Positions 45,201 to 58,137 of a stretch of DNA of 64,000 nucleotides are shown here, piece after piece (within the stretch, counting starts at the first letter, position 1; every line of letters begins with the position of its first letter). Under the pieces are notes generated by a model that searched no databases, had not been told where the DNA came from, and saw only the letters and a program-made list of their open reading frames with translations. Location of the stretch: assembly GCA_000934385.1 (NCBI GenBank), contig KN880524.1, positions 1-64,000 of the forward strand. The letters run 5' to 3'. The translations under genes and the position numbers were made by a program. The stretch is from Cylindrobasidium torrendii FP15055 ss-10 (lineage: Eukaryota; Basidiomycota; Agaricomycetes; Agaricales; Physalacriaceae).

Positions 45201-48200
45201 GAAATGGCATCCCTCCTGCATCTTGATCAGCACACATCAACGGGTCAAGTAAGGCCCAGACAAACCAAATAGTGACACCAGCCTTCTTCCATTAGCCATT
45301 CGTACTCGATTGCCAACTGTGCTGCAGTGTCGTATGACTTGAGAGCGTTTGGATTGTTCTCCAGGGACTCCACTTCTGCTTTCTGCAACACAATGAACAT
45401 GAGAGCTATGGTGTAGACCGAAGACATACGACAAGGGCAACCCACACGCTGTTGTTGACCGAGCCAGAGGAAATCCATCTGAATGTCGTTAGAACAAGTG
45501 ACGCCCAGCGAAGTGACCTGAGCTACCTCTCGATGAATTTTTGGTTAAGATAGACCTGGTGTAGAAAGCGGACACGGACATCGTCCAAGACGTTGTTTTT
45601 CCGCAAGCAGGCAATGAGAGACAAGCTGTGGAAGAACAAGCCGTATCGAACATGCCGATGGCTGATTTTAACAGGTCAACGGTGCCGCAAACATAAGTTC
45701 ATGCACGCACTTTGGGTTGCGCTCACGAGTGGTATATACTTGGAATCCGAGCTGGGCAGCCTCTTCGAAGAAACCAAGGCAATAATACGCCGCGACCTTG
45801 AACGCGTTATGCCTTGTATGGAACCATCAGCAGCAGTCTATAGAAAATGACATGGACCGACCAGTTCATTATCAAGTCGACGTTCGATCCGGTAGTTTCC
45901 ACCTTTTTCAAATAGTCGGCCTCCTTGTAGTCATCAGTGTCGAACGCACGATCCGCCGTAGAGCAGTCTGTATAGCCGCCGAGTGCACGGACGCAATTGA
46001 GAATACCTTCTGCGGTGGTTAGTGAATATGTCAAGGACAAGCTGGTGAAGCCTACTAGTGGCGAGCATGACAGTATCGCGACCGGCGGCACTGGTCTCAA
46101 TGTCGTTAACGCACTAGAAATTGTTGACTCGTGGACGGGTATGATTTGCAGTCTGTGCCCACCTCTTCAGCTGCGGGAACCAGTTCGCTCACTGGGAAGG
46201 GTCAGCAAATGGTGATAAGTTTGACGTAGATACATACAATGCTCGCAGACAAAAAGCCTCGTGGTGATGCAATGTAGGTTAGCAAACCCAGTGTATAAGC
46301 TAAAGAAAGAGTTGGTCGCAGGTCTGCGAACCCCCAGGAGAGGCGACGCACCGGTCACCCGAACTGCGTCCATACTTAACAGCTTCTTGTAGCTTCGGGA
46401 TCAACGAGCGAATGTGGTTACCGTCGTACCCTGACACCATCGCAGCATACAAGACGCGCGCTCGACTGTGAAGCTATTGTTAAGATATTTGGGTAGAAAA
46501 GAAATATAGCGCACCATTTTTCACTGTTTGTTCCATGCTTATCGGCAATGCGGAGGGCGAGTCTAGACAAATCACAAGAAAATCGGTACATGTTGCGTCG
46601 CTCAGCAGCTCCTATATACTGTCAGCGGCAGGTTAGATTCTAATAAGATATCATACCTGTAAGTGCCCAGAAGAATCCCAGGCCTGTGCCGGGTGCAAGG
46701 CCATGCCTTAAAGGCGTAAACGGATGATAGGAAAAGTGATTTGTTGAACACACCGAAGAGCTTCCTGCACTGTCTAAATTATCCTTAGTATCGTGCATAT
46801 CACAGCTGATTGGACATGACATACCGTCAAACCAATGACCTCCGCGAAGTCAGAGGATGGGCTCCAGAAGGCGTTTGTTCCAGCGTCGTTGAGCAGTTGA
46901 ATTGCCAGGATGTGTTTGGGATCTGTTGTCCTGCTGAGAGAGTATATGCCATCATGACCCACGGCTAGAATAGCATTCGTGACATCGGTGAACATCATTT
47001 CCGCTGCAAAGCGAGTCGGGCTCGGATCGACATCAATTCCCAATAGCTTCAGTGCGGTCAGAGTGTCCTGCAGAGCGAGGTCAATGGAGCCTTGCATGAA
47101 GTAGTTGAGCGAGCGAAGTCGAAGCAGGTTGGCATTGTCTTCCGGCTTTGTCAAATGAACAAGGCAGTCGGCTATGATGGAGTTGGACATCTCGAATGAA
47201 CCACGCCAATTTGCTAGCCTAAGACGGTGAACGAATATGTAAGCCACGAGAACCATGAAGTAAACCACACGCACGCAGCAATGCGGGAGAACAGTCGAAG
47301 GGCCAATTCGGGGTTCTCAGCCCAGGGATTATCCTTGAAGAGCTGTTGAGCGCTCACAAACGCTTGCATTGCCAATTCGTGGCCGCCTCTTTTCCAGGCC
47401 TCTTCTCCCGAGTCCATCAACACGTTGAGTACTTCCTCTCGCCGAGGGTGCTCTCGGATAAGAGACAAGCACCTGCAGACTAAAATGAACGAGGGACCAC
47501 GAACATGGACAACAAGACGTACTTTTTGGCATGCTCTACAATGCGGTAAGTATCCATGATGCTTTCGTGCATCATCATCAGCACAATTTTGTAGGACATC
47601 TTCGCCCTCACTACCTCTGGTAAGGAAGCCACTTCAGCCTGAGCGGCCTGGCGGTATCGATCATGAGCAAAGGAGCATTTATCGCGAGCTCGTTGAACAA
47701 GCCAACCATCCTCGATGCACTTTTGCAGAGCCACGGTAGACCATTTGCTATGGGCATTGCTCTCCGCATCAGATTTGGATGATGCGTAGTCCATGTCATC
47801 GTCGCTGCTGCTGCTACCACTATCATCCCAATGCATCATGAGCCCTACCTCCGTCACTTTGAAACTACAAGACTTGGTCAACGTAAAGAACGCTTTGCAC
47901 GACCATGACGGACCTCTCGCCGAACAACGCCGCCCAGAACAAGTACTTGCGTGGGTCTTCCGGCAGAGCGCGGAGCTGAGTTTGGAGGAAGGTGGAGTCC
48001 GTGGCGTCCATGAGTTTGTCTGCATCGAGGTTTGCTCTTATCGCGGGGAGGTTGAAGCTACAATCAAATTCAATTATTTGTGTTGCAACATGGCAAAATA
48101 CCGACTTCCAGCAGTTCTGTGCCCAATCGAAAGTGATCTGCAAAGCGTTGGTACATGCCAAGGTGCAGCTTCGAATTAACTTACATGACCCTGACGATGG

Positions 48201-51200
48201 AACAGACCGAACAGGGTGCGCGCTGTAAAGGCATTACCAGCGGAAACCTCGAATATGAGGCGTGACAGAGGTGCGCAGGCTTCCTTCTCGCGGTGCAGTG
48301 TCGTCGCGACAAGCGCTTCGACAGCGGTATATGGCAGTGGCTCAAGATCCAGCCACACTGGCTTTGACCTGCTGCTGAACATGTTCCGAACATGCTCTAT
48401 TACTTCCCTGTATGCATTTGCTTGAGATGCCATCGAGTGGGCGAGTGAATGGGGAACATACGTGCGCTCTGACCGAATGGTAATGAAAACCAGCTGGTTG
48501 GTATTGGTAAATGAGGATGCATCATGAGCCTATTTTCCACACACCATGCGAGATCGCGAATTTAGCAGCGCAGAGACAAGAGAAAGGGTGCTATGCAGGA
48601 GTCAGATAATCCTGCGGTCGTTACACTCGCGTACTCACGACTGGTCTGCGGCATGGAGGTCATCTAGGAAAAGTACAAGGATTCGTGTCTCTGCAAGCAC
48701 AGCAAATACGCTCTCTACGAGTGTCTGAAATCTGGCCCGCAGCTCGCGAGTGGAGAGGCCATCGGGTGGCCTGTCCAATCGAAGATTGAGGAGACCAAGG
48801 ATTTCGCGGAGCTCTGGCACACTGTCATATAGTAACGGTGCATTCTGTATCTGAGGCCCAAGGCGCTCTTGCAGGGCGTTGACGAAGCGATGGACATCCG
48901 TATGGAAGACCATCAGCTGGCGCAAGACTGACGACAGACACTTCAACTATGAAAGGGATGAGCAAGTAAGCACATGACAAGACAAGCTACATACCACGGC
49001 ATAGAAAGGACCACTATCTGATGACTGGAATTTTGCATGCCCCCAGAGACCCCAATCTGTGCAACGATTAAGTCAGGTCTGTTCCATGTTCTTGCGCATG
49101 GGAACCTACTCCGCCACTTGGCTTGATACGCAAAGATGAGCGAGCTCTTCCCAATTCTGGAAGACATAAATTAGGACAAGCAATGCGGTGTAACTGGACG
49201 CACCCTGGCGGACCCGTAACAATGACAGCCTGAGTTCGGCTATGATGTTTCCGAAGAGTCTTCCGCATGAACCCATCGGGACCATATGAGAAGGTCCCTG
49301 TTGTAGACGTAGATACAGTTTGGTCATGGCTGGATGTCCTCATGGAGGATTTGACGAGGTCCGATGTGGCACTTGTCGACGACATGGACTCGTCGTCATT
49401 CCCAGTTCCGGTTCCTTGGCTACCACTTGAAGACGCGACGACAACAGCTTGGCCTTTGTTTGCGGCGAACTGGCGGGAGAAGCTGGTCTGCATATTGCGG
49501 ACTGGCGAGAAATCAATAGGGGATTCGAAGCGACGTATAAGAACTTTTAACTTACTAACGTTCTTGATAATTTCTAACTCTTTCTCGCGACCAAACTACA
49601 TTTGGTCAGCAATACATTGCAGACACATGTTGAACCCACATACCAAACTAAGAGGGAGAGTGAACTCAATATACCGATCTTCTTGAGCAATTGGAAAGGA
49701 CGGGATAAGCTGGCGTATCGGTAAGTAGAAGAAGATTCGTCTGATTCAATGACTACGAACGTCGAAAGAGCCACCTTCCGAAGCAACTTGGGCCGAGATA
49801 GATTTCTGAAGACGTCTTTGGCACTCCATCAAATCAGACTTAAGGCCAAAGGCACTTTGGTAGCGATTGTCGGGATGCTTTTCCAAGAGCTAAGCGTTAT
49901 GATTAGCTATGAGAAACACCTCGATGCGGAGAGCAGTTCATACCTTGTTGATGATATGGCCCAAGACCTCAGGTATGTCTCGACGGACATCCTGCACCAT
50001 CATTAGGTTCTTCTGCACGATAGAGTGCAGGAGTTCTAAGGGCCCGCCCTCGAATGGAACCTGCCCGCGGCCCACAAGTAGCGTCCAAAACAGGATACCG
50101 AGCGAGTAGAGATCTGTACGGTGATCCTGCGCCAATGTGTCGATGCTCCCCGTCTGCTCGGGGGCAAGGTAGCACAGAGCCTCTTTCACTTTGACTTTCT
50201 CTGTGTCGGATGCATTGAGTACCAGTGCAGAAGGGGAACCAGAGTTTTCCAACGAAATAGCTCGATTGCCGAAGTGGGCGAAGCGGACGATGCCGGTGTA
50301 GAAGCTATAGTGGAACGCATTGGCGCGTATTTCACGATGAACGATCCCTGCAGTGTGTGCGGCTTCCAGACAATGCGTGGCCTGTATAGCAAACCTGGAA
50401 ATCGAAATCTCATCAGAAAAGTATCTCCGGGCGGGGTAGGGAGTCACCGACTCGAGAAAAGACGCAACATCCATGACGTCGAAAGCCTCCGTCTCCTCCA
50501 AGTCTGGTTCTTCCAAGCCCAGCATCGCATGGTGGGCTGAGGAGGGTCTGACCGGCGGTCCCTGGCTGGAAAGCAGCAGCTCATTGACCTTGGATGCCGG
50601 TAAATACCGACCAAGCGTATTTGGGCCAGGATGATAAACCAGTAGAACGACGACATCTCCGTTCTCCTTGGGAATGTTGTAGTAGTCGATAAGCCTCAAG
50701 GATGGATTGTCCGCAGATTTGCTAATCCTTTGCAGACTACAAACGATGACATATACAATCAGTGCCGATAACGCGAGCTTGAGGGTTGAACGCACATGTG
50801 AGCTTCCCTTTCCAAACACATCGAGCCATTGGAGTTGGCCGTTGCAATCTTTGCCAGCACATTTGAGCTGTCTTTTAGACTGCTGCCCTCTGCGAGCCAG
50901 GTTACACTACCTGTGTCCTCCCAGCGTCGTGCCTGTTTTCACATATTGAGGATGAATCCCAGCTTAGAAAGGTGCAATTTGGGACACACCTTTTCGAACG
51001 TGTATCCCGGCGCTGACAGTATTCCATCCTGCGCCTTATAATACAGATTGGGCAGTGTGGCATGTCCGAATTTCCTCTTTGTCGCCCTTGCTGCTGGACG
51101 CGGCGTCGGGCGTCCTTCCCCTATTGACGTAGGCGCCACTTTGGAGACGGCTCGCGGGGCACAGAGATTTGATCCAATAAGCGCTGATGGTGTAAGGCAG

Positions 51201-51299
51201 AAATCAATGGACTGACCCCCCACGATCGAGACCACTGACTTCAGCAGCCGGTTAGCAGCGGAGGCAAGTCGGCAAGGCACAACGGGCCTCGGAGGCCAT
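42276..51299 (-). CDS. Group X hybrid histidine kinase (PK-AAA-TPR-GAF-HK-REC)
   Basis: A giant sensor of the fungal group X class (Mak2/Mak3/Chk1-like), which feeds the Ypd1 phosphorelay in stress responses. Domains in order: protein-kinase-like (about 50967-49930), AAA-type ATPase with Walker A GPPGIGKSS (about 49210-49140), a long helical TPR-like region (about 49000-45300), GAF (about 44610-44280), HisKA with phospho-His in MSHELRTP (44216-44218), HATPase with N box NLIGNAVKFT and G boxes DTGIGL and FGGTGLGLSIS, and a receiver. The receiver has LIAEDNP and phospho-Asp in LFDHHMPICDG, and ends KPLKQVDLKALLAMFGPKIPAGHI at 42276. The kinase-like domain lacks key residues (HRE for HRD, AHFG for DFG). 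Over 20 short introns; about 2,500 residues. The start is unsure: ATG 51299 lies only 14 bp below a TATA box and needs an unproven splice. Confidence 0.9.
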
Positions 51300-51312
51300 G
51301 TGGTTCGGACAC

Positions 51313-51320
51313 TTTATATA
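51313..51320 (-). promoter_or_regulatory. TATA box upstream of the hybrid histidine kinase
   Basis: TATATAAA on the minus strand, in the 134-bp gap between the DNA2 stop and the first kinase ATG. Being only 14 bp from that ATG, it suggests that transcription starts at or below it. Confidence 0.55.
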
Positions 51321-51433
51321 TGCAACTTGACATCACTGTAGAACTCTCGTACTCTCGTGAAGACAAGACGGCTTTCGTGAAATCATGTTCAGAACATATT
51401 ATCATAGAACAAAAATATATCTTTCTATATTAT

Positions 51434-54400
51434 TCACTCTATATCATTCATTAGATCTTTGAGAAGTGGACGGCTCCGAGCCAGCGCGTCCAACGAGATC
51501 CCTTTCTGTTTCTTCGCTGGCCTCGATGGTGTCAAAGGAGCAGAATCAGGCTCATCACCCACCCGTGCACGCTTCGGTGTCATGCCTTGGAACGCATGTA
51601 CGTGCGCGTCCAGCGCACCGGGCGGGAGGCGTAGAATCCAATTTCGTGTTTCCATGAGCTCGCAGAACTCGTTCAGTAATGCTTCTTGGGATAGTGTTTT
51701 CCGTGAGCCAAAAATGATCAGCTTTGCCTTGGCTCGAGTGAAAGAGACATTGATCCGTCTCCAGTCCTTGACGAGCTCGCCGACCTGACCACATTATCAA
51801 CAGCAGGTCCCTGGAGTCTCAGCTATGGGCACTTACATAACCGTCGTCGTTTGACCTCACCATCGATATCACTATGCAATCCTTGTCCCGACCTTGACTC
51901 CGGTCGGCAGTCAACATTTCGAGTCCTTCGGGGTGATTCAACTTCTGCCCAATGACCTTGAGCTGTTGTCGGTACAGCGAAATAACACCGATTTGATCAG
52001 GCTTGAGTCCACTGCGTAGAAGCGTATTTACTGTTTGGGCCACCAAACTGGCTTCACCCTCATTTTGCACGAGGTCGCCTACCCGCGAATCTGGAGCGGA
52101 AGCAAGATCTGTATCCACAAAAACAGCTTTGCAGCTGGAACAGAACTGTAAAGACACATTTCTGGTTTGTTTGTCTGGAGACTACGGACCTTTCGGACAT
52201 TAGATGCCTCAGCCAGCATCCCTTCGAATGGCACGCAATCTTGTCTCCGTGAAGAGAATCCAGAAATGCGTGGCTCGGGAGATGGAGAGCCTTCCGGGCG
52301 ACTTCTTCCGAGCCGCATTTCAGACGGTCACTATAAATGAGGCGGTTGGAGAGATGCATGATATCTTCATTCATTCGATACTGGCTGCTTAGCTCAACAA
52401 CGGCAGCAGGATGAGCATCTGCGAGGCGGCGGAAAAGGGACACGTCCAGGCCACCTTTCCGCGCCTTGGTATTGCGAACCTTCACCGAGGTTAGCTGCTT
52501 TGGGAAAACTGAAGGTGACCCACGTACGAGCGGTGGTAACTGGAAGTGATCGCCGACTAGAACAAACTTGTCGGCATATCGTAAAGGGCCAAGGCAGGTA
52601 GGGAGTGTGATTTGAGACGCTTCATCCACGATACAGTAGTCAAATTTTCGCCTGGAAAACAGATTACTGGTTGTGGGTCAACACCTGAAGCATCCTGTCC
52701 GAGTCGAGACGTACTGATCTAACGATAGGCATGTCGTTGCAACCACAAGCGGCGTCATGACTTGTCGTTCCAGCTCTTCCAGCGTTCGTGGTGGACGCTT
52801 TGCTGCAGGGGTCATACAACGTACATCTGGGTGTACCTATCACTAGTTAGCAGGAAGCAGAAGAGACGATTACCAAAACCCACTTTGTCGACATTGCCTA
52901 GTCTGAGGACGCTGAAGTCCACGCCGTCCTTCAACTTGAGGAGAATAGTGTCGACTGCAGAGTGTGTGTAGGACGTCAAGAGCACACTCTTGCCCATGTT
53001 CGTCAAGACGCGAATGAGGGCTCCAATGACGGTTGTCTTGCCTGTCCCCGGCATGCCTAATATCAACGCATAGTCCTCCGCCGACAGCACCTTGTTAACG
53101 GCCAGTCTTTGGTTTTCATTCAGAGAATCAACCGGGCGCGCAGCTTTGAGAGGCATCTCTACGTCGCTAAATCGCGGCGGTACCAGGTCGACAATGGCAT
53201 CACGTCGCTTCGAATCTCCTTCGGCGTAGAAAAGGTTGGCCAGATTTTCACGGATTCGACTAAGGCCTCCAAAGAGTTCGTCTTTGTCAATGCGAAAGAT
53301 GATCTCGCCGTACGGCCATGCGCCAAACCTATGAAGTCGTTCATGCAGTGTCTCGGGGGAGAGCTCGTGGTCAACACCTACGACAACCGCATCGGGATGT
53401 AGCTCGAGCACGAAGCCACGAGAGAGAGCAATCAGGTGAGGTTCCACCGAAACCGTGATGGGGTCACCGACGTTGATAAAGCCGGAGATAAGGGAGCCAT
53501 TGCCCAGAAACTGCGAAGAACGCTTGAACTTGTACGTGACCTGATGGAATTTGTTGTCCAGTGCATGAATCCCAGACTCTGGCTCCGCATAGGTACTGTC
53601 GATGATCATGGACGCAAAGCAGCGACCTTTCTCCTCCCGTTCTGCAGCGCTTAACGTCCAGATCTCTTTCCGAAAGCGTCCAAGTTCAGATTCCTCCATC
53701 GCAATGAGATGCTCCCAGTCTTTGAAGAACTTTGTGTGCACTGGCGTCAGGTGTTCGGTCTTGATATGATAGATCTCATGAATCGGTGAACTAGAGTCTT
53801 CAATCTCCTCGACAGCCTATGCAATGGTCAGTATATAAGAAAAATTAATCAGTGTCATTACCTTGCGATACAGCATACATGTGTCAAGCACATAACATCG
53901 GTTACATTGTCGCTCATCGTCTATAGTCGGAGGAAGGAATGGAACCTTACTTCCCGACCGGTCCAGTGGCGCGGTCGAACGTCGGGACATATAGCTCGCC
54001 ATCTCATTCCTATATATGATAAGACCGCGAAGCTCATGACGGCCGACGGGCACTTGGACGACCTCCTCGCTCTGGGTGTAATACAACAAACCAGATGTTA
54101 CGTCAAGCCCGTAGCGTTTCTCCGCTAGAACAGTATAAAGCATGGTTTGCGCACGATGTTCCATCCCCGCAATGGCACGACCAGTCTTGACCTCAAATGG
54201 CTTTGGTCCTTTTGTGACGATGCGGTCTGCAGTGGGACTGGGAAGCTCCGAGATAGTGGTCTCTACAGTTGCGTCTATTTTGCCTTTGATGCCGTGAGAC
54301 GGGCACCATATATCCTCCTCTATGTCGAGAACGCGGGTAATAGCAAGCTGTGATTCAGAATTCCTTGTTGCGCGCGTGTTGGTCAAGTTTGCTTCAGGCT

Positions 54401-55497
54401 AACTGACATGAGTATAGAACGCAAGATAGAAACCGAACGCACCTTGGGTTCAGGCGAAATGTATTTTCTCGAAAATGCTTGGAGCCCTTTAGAGCGCGCA
54501 GTGACCTCACGAACCGCTTCATCCACGGAAGTGTTCAGAGCAAGGAGGCTAGGGAGATTGGCATTTACAACTTCGCGAATCTTGTCCTCCATCCACACAT
54601 TATCCCAGCGCTCCTCAACAAGAGCGGCCTGCATGACGAAGTGCAAAATGTTTCCCCAGACCAACGACGGCGTCACATCCGAGCTGGCGTGTACTAGACC
54701 AGAGAGAAGGGGTCTGCGACGACAGTACGACGCGTTCGAAAGGGCCGTGGCGGTGATGAGGGTGTCCGGATGCAGAATGAGCATGTTTTCCGCTGTAGTT
54801 ATTGCAATAGTCGACGTGAGCGTGGATGAGGATGTCTTGAGGGACACAAAGTCGCCGAGAACGTTGATGATATCACCTGAGTCCACCATCAGCTTGTTGG
54901 AAAGTGACCTTGCTTCCACACACCCTGGCGGACATCGGTCTCTGTCCAATCATCCCTGAGTACAACGGAGCGGCGCTCGCGATTGGACACTACTTCTACA
55001 ACCAGATGCTATGTCTGCATGAGGTTCGCGTAGTATGTATGTACAGGTCGACCACACACCTTCTCGCTTCGCCCACTGACCGACTTGACATCCACCTTGT
55101 GAACAGCACAACGAGTAACAGTCTGGCCTTTATACGCTCGAGGTATTATTTTGGGACCTTTTTTTGAAGGTGTCCTTTTTGGGGATAGGAAATCGACGTC
55201 CCAGTCTTCAACTCCGTCCAGTAGATGCGAGAAGTCTTCTATGTCATCCCGCCGTTCGCATGGTCTCTTCAGCTTCTTTTTTGTAGGCGACCTTTTTGGT
55301 GTCAGAAAGTCTATATCCCAGTCATCTACACCGTCAAGGAGATGGGAGTAATCTGGGGTGTCCATATTGGCTTTGGCCTCACACGCACGCGGGGCGTTGG
55401 CTTGCGATGGTGGCGACTTGCTTTGCGCATTCCAGAGAGTGTCATCAGATAGAAGGTCACGCATAAAAGCGTCCTCGTCCCCAGTCGGGGTCGGCAT
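51434..55497 (-). CDS. DNA2: DNA replication helicase-nuclease Dna2
   Basis: Dna2 cleaves long flaps in Okazaki-fragment maturation and resects double-strand breaks. The ATG at 55497 starts MPTPTGDEDAFMRDLLSDDT. Two near-identical acidic motifs follow at residues 50-74 and 89-113 (HLLDGV(D/E)DWD(I/V)DFL). The OB-like region has VVEVVSNRERRSVVLRDDW and GDIINVLGDFVSL. The RecB-type nuclease with Fe-S cluster shows YCRRRPLL, GIKGKIDATVE, PFEVKTGR and the Cys group CNRCYVLDTC. The superfamily 1 helicase has Walker A GMPGTGKTT, VLLTSYTHSAVDTILLKLK (motif Ia), DEASQITLP (Walker B), VLVGDHFQLPPLV, LSSQYRMNEDIM (motif IV) and ADRSQGRDKDCIVISMVRS. It ends LLKDLMNDIE at 51434, about 1,150 residues, within the range of fungal Dna2 minus the long yeast N-terminus. 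An ACGCGT box sits 25 bp upstream. Confidence 0.95.
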
Positions 55498-55521
55498 ACT
55501 GAAGGTTGCTGGCTAGGTGGT

Positions 55522-55527
55522 ACGCGT
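55522..55527 (-). promoter_or_regulatory. MCB-like ACGCGT box upstream of DNA2
   Basis: ACGCGT lies 25-30 bp above the DNA2 ATG, with more CGCG-rich sequence at 55554-55566 (CCGCGTCGCGTCG). In yeasts this is the binding core for MBF, which drives replication genes at G1/S. Use of the box here is inference. Confidence 0.5.
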
Positions 55528-55970
55528 GGGCAAATACAGCCAAATTGATCACACCGCGTCGCGTCGATCGGTCACGTGTGCGAAACCAGCAAGTCCAAGA
55601 CCGTTTGGAATAAGTGATTCAGGAATTCGAATGATTATACAGTATTTCAACTCTTTCGTGGGTACAACTCTCTGACAGTAGATGTCACCCACCACTGTGC
55701 CCAAAATGCAAACGCATATATATAGTCACAACATCTACTGGAGGCCATTGATTGCTTAGGACCTCAAGCTCGAGGCCTGGAATGCATTGCGTGGGGTGAT
55801 CCCAACTTTAACAGATATTGGCAAGTAAACAGTGACCATACCAGTAGAACACTACAAGCGACTCATGCTGTATTTTGGAGACCGAACAACCGCATCTACG
55901 AGGTAACATATGATATTGGTACAGCACGAGCCAGAGGCAGACACCGTTGTACAACTACGAAAAGAATAAA

Positions 55971-57899
55971 CTAAGAGGTCACTGAAACGAACATGAGCGA
56001 ACCATTCTGCCAACGACACGAACAACTTACTGTAAGTGGACGAGTCAATGTGTTCAGGGAGGTCCGAGATAGCCACTTCGAAGCGAGACTGAATCGCGTC
56101 AAGGACACCCTGGTCGCTTTCGGACGAAACGAAAGTAACGGCAAGACCCTTGGTACCGAAGCGACCGGCACGACTAAAAGGTCATCAGAAGATGCAAGAG
56201 TTGAGGATAATCCTGCGTACCCGACACGATGAAGGTAGCTGTCCGCATCTGGGGGAGAGTCGTAGTTGATGACGATGTTGACACGTTCCACATCAATCCC
56301 ACGGCCGAAGATATCAGTGGCTACGAGAATACGCTTTTCGAAAGCCTTGAATGCAGAGTAACGAGAGATACTGATGTAAATGAGACAAAAGTGTAGAGGA
56401 TAGAAATGATGAAGACACTGACCGCTCCTCCTGCTGCAGACCTGAATGGATGGATATACTAGGGAAGTTACACGACTGGAGCAACTTATCCAGCTCCTGA
56501 CAACGGGCAACAGACTTGACGAAGATAACGACCTCCAAATCAATGAGCCAAAGAGCCTATGATAACGTGACTGAGCTCACTTGATTGAATTCGAGAGTGT
56601 CAAGGAGGTCGTTGAGCTTCCTGTTCTTCGCCGCCTCTTCCAACTTGACGTAATGTTGTTGCAATCCGTGGAGGGTCAACTTTGTCTCGTCGTCCACAAA
56701 GATTTCGAGTGGCTGTATGTTGATGAGCTCAAACAAATTTCCATGATACACGCCCACGTACCGCGTTCATGAACTTCTTACACGTCACACGGATTTCCTT
56801 GGCGAGGGTAGCAGAAAACATCATGACTTGTTTGTGATGCGGTGTTGCCCTGAAGATTTCTTGAACATCGCGGCGCATGTCTATTGAATGACGTCGGGGT
56901 TAGATGCCTTGCTCAACAAAGGGTCGCAGACTGAGGAAATAAAGTGGCCAAGCGGGAGTACGGCAATCAACCGACGGCAAAAGTCCTCGAGTGCGGATTT
57001 GACTGGATGACGCCACCATTGGGTGGCGACAGGTTTGTTCGTCGTTTTCCTCCTAATAACCCGCTCCAAATGCCAATTGCGACTCGAGAAAGCCATGGTC
57101 CACACATCGAGCCGTAGTGGAAGACGAAGTAAAGTATGGGGCGTGGAGATCGTGGGACTAACCGAGCTGCTCGAGCATTTTGTCACATTCATCAAGAACG
57201 AAATGCTTGACATTTTTCGCGTCGAGTATCTTGTCACGAACAAGGGCGTTGAGACGGCCGGGTGTCGCAACGATAATATGAGGGCACTTTTTCTTGTCGC
57301 GCAGAAGTTCGGCGTCCTTGGAGATGGGCGTACCACCATAGAAGGTGTTGACTCTGACTTCCGGCATGTACTTGGCGAAACGAGTGTATTCGTTCCTGAT
57401 TTGGTAGGCCAGTTCACGGGTGTGACAAAGGACAATGGCTTTGACTTGACCATCATCCGTGGGCTCAAGCTGTTGCAGCGTGGCCAACACGAAGACGGCC
57501 GTCTTTCCGTGACCAGACTTGGCCTGGCAAAGGATATCCATACCCAGGACGGCCTGCGGAATACATTCCTGTTGAACTACAAAAGAGCGTTAAAACGATT
57601 TCAGGTTGCAAAAAAGTCGCGTCGCTTACCTTCGGACGGGTGCTCGAAACCCAAATCAGTAATGGCACGCAGCAATTCAGCCTTCAACAAGAAGTCCCTT
57701 GACCAGGTTGAGTGACAAGGGCACTTAAGAGCGCAGCGACATACCTAAACCCAGTAGAATGGATACCAGTGAAACTTTTCTTCTCTTTGTCGTCCTCGCC
57801 GGTCGCTCCGTTCGTATCGACTGCAGCTGCCCCGCCGTTGGGGACTACATCGTGCTCATCCTCGTAGTCAATTAGGTCTTCGTTGTCGTGGCCGCTCAT
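55971..57899 (-). CDS. SUB2: mRNA export and splicing helicase Sub2/UAP56
   Basis: A DECD-box ATPase needed for spliceosome assembly and, in TREX, for mRNA export. It starts [19 protein letters not shown] at 57899. Helicase motifs in order: Q motif GFEHPSEVQQECIP, motif [15 protein letters not shown]-type [19 protein letters not shown], motif II DECD (in [11 protein letters not shown]), SAT in [48 protein letters not shown] and [13 protein letters not shown]. The DECD box and CHTRELA set it apart from ordinary DEAD-box helicases. The last intron (donor GTAAGT after DSSTY, acceptor TTTCAG) yields the C-terminus MTS with stop at 55971. About 440 residues and ten introns. His in the P-loop (GHGKT, often GMGKT) is a mild variant. 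Confidence 0.94.
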
Positions 57900-58137
57900 G
57901 TTGTCGAGGTCGAAGTCAAAGGAGGAAGCAAAACCAGATGGCAGTCACAAGGAAGGCGAGGCGCTGACCTAATAAAGACCCGAGTGGACACGCACTGTGC
58001 CCTCACGTGACTCATGCCGTTTATATGTGCTCCTGCTTCGGAGTTTCAAACGACGAGCTGAGATGCTGTCTTCCACTGACACTGGCGAAAATCCCACTGG
58101 TGATTATTTACAGTATGAGGAATATGTTGTACTTGTA

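Noticed and set aside
55852..55970. Longer C-terminus for SUB2
   Set aside because: Splicing DSSTY to MTS gives the standard short Sub2 tail; the read-through tail is not homologous.
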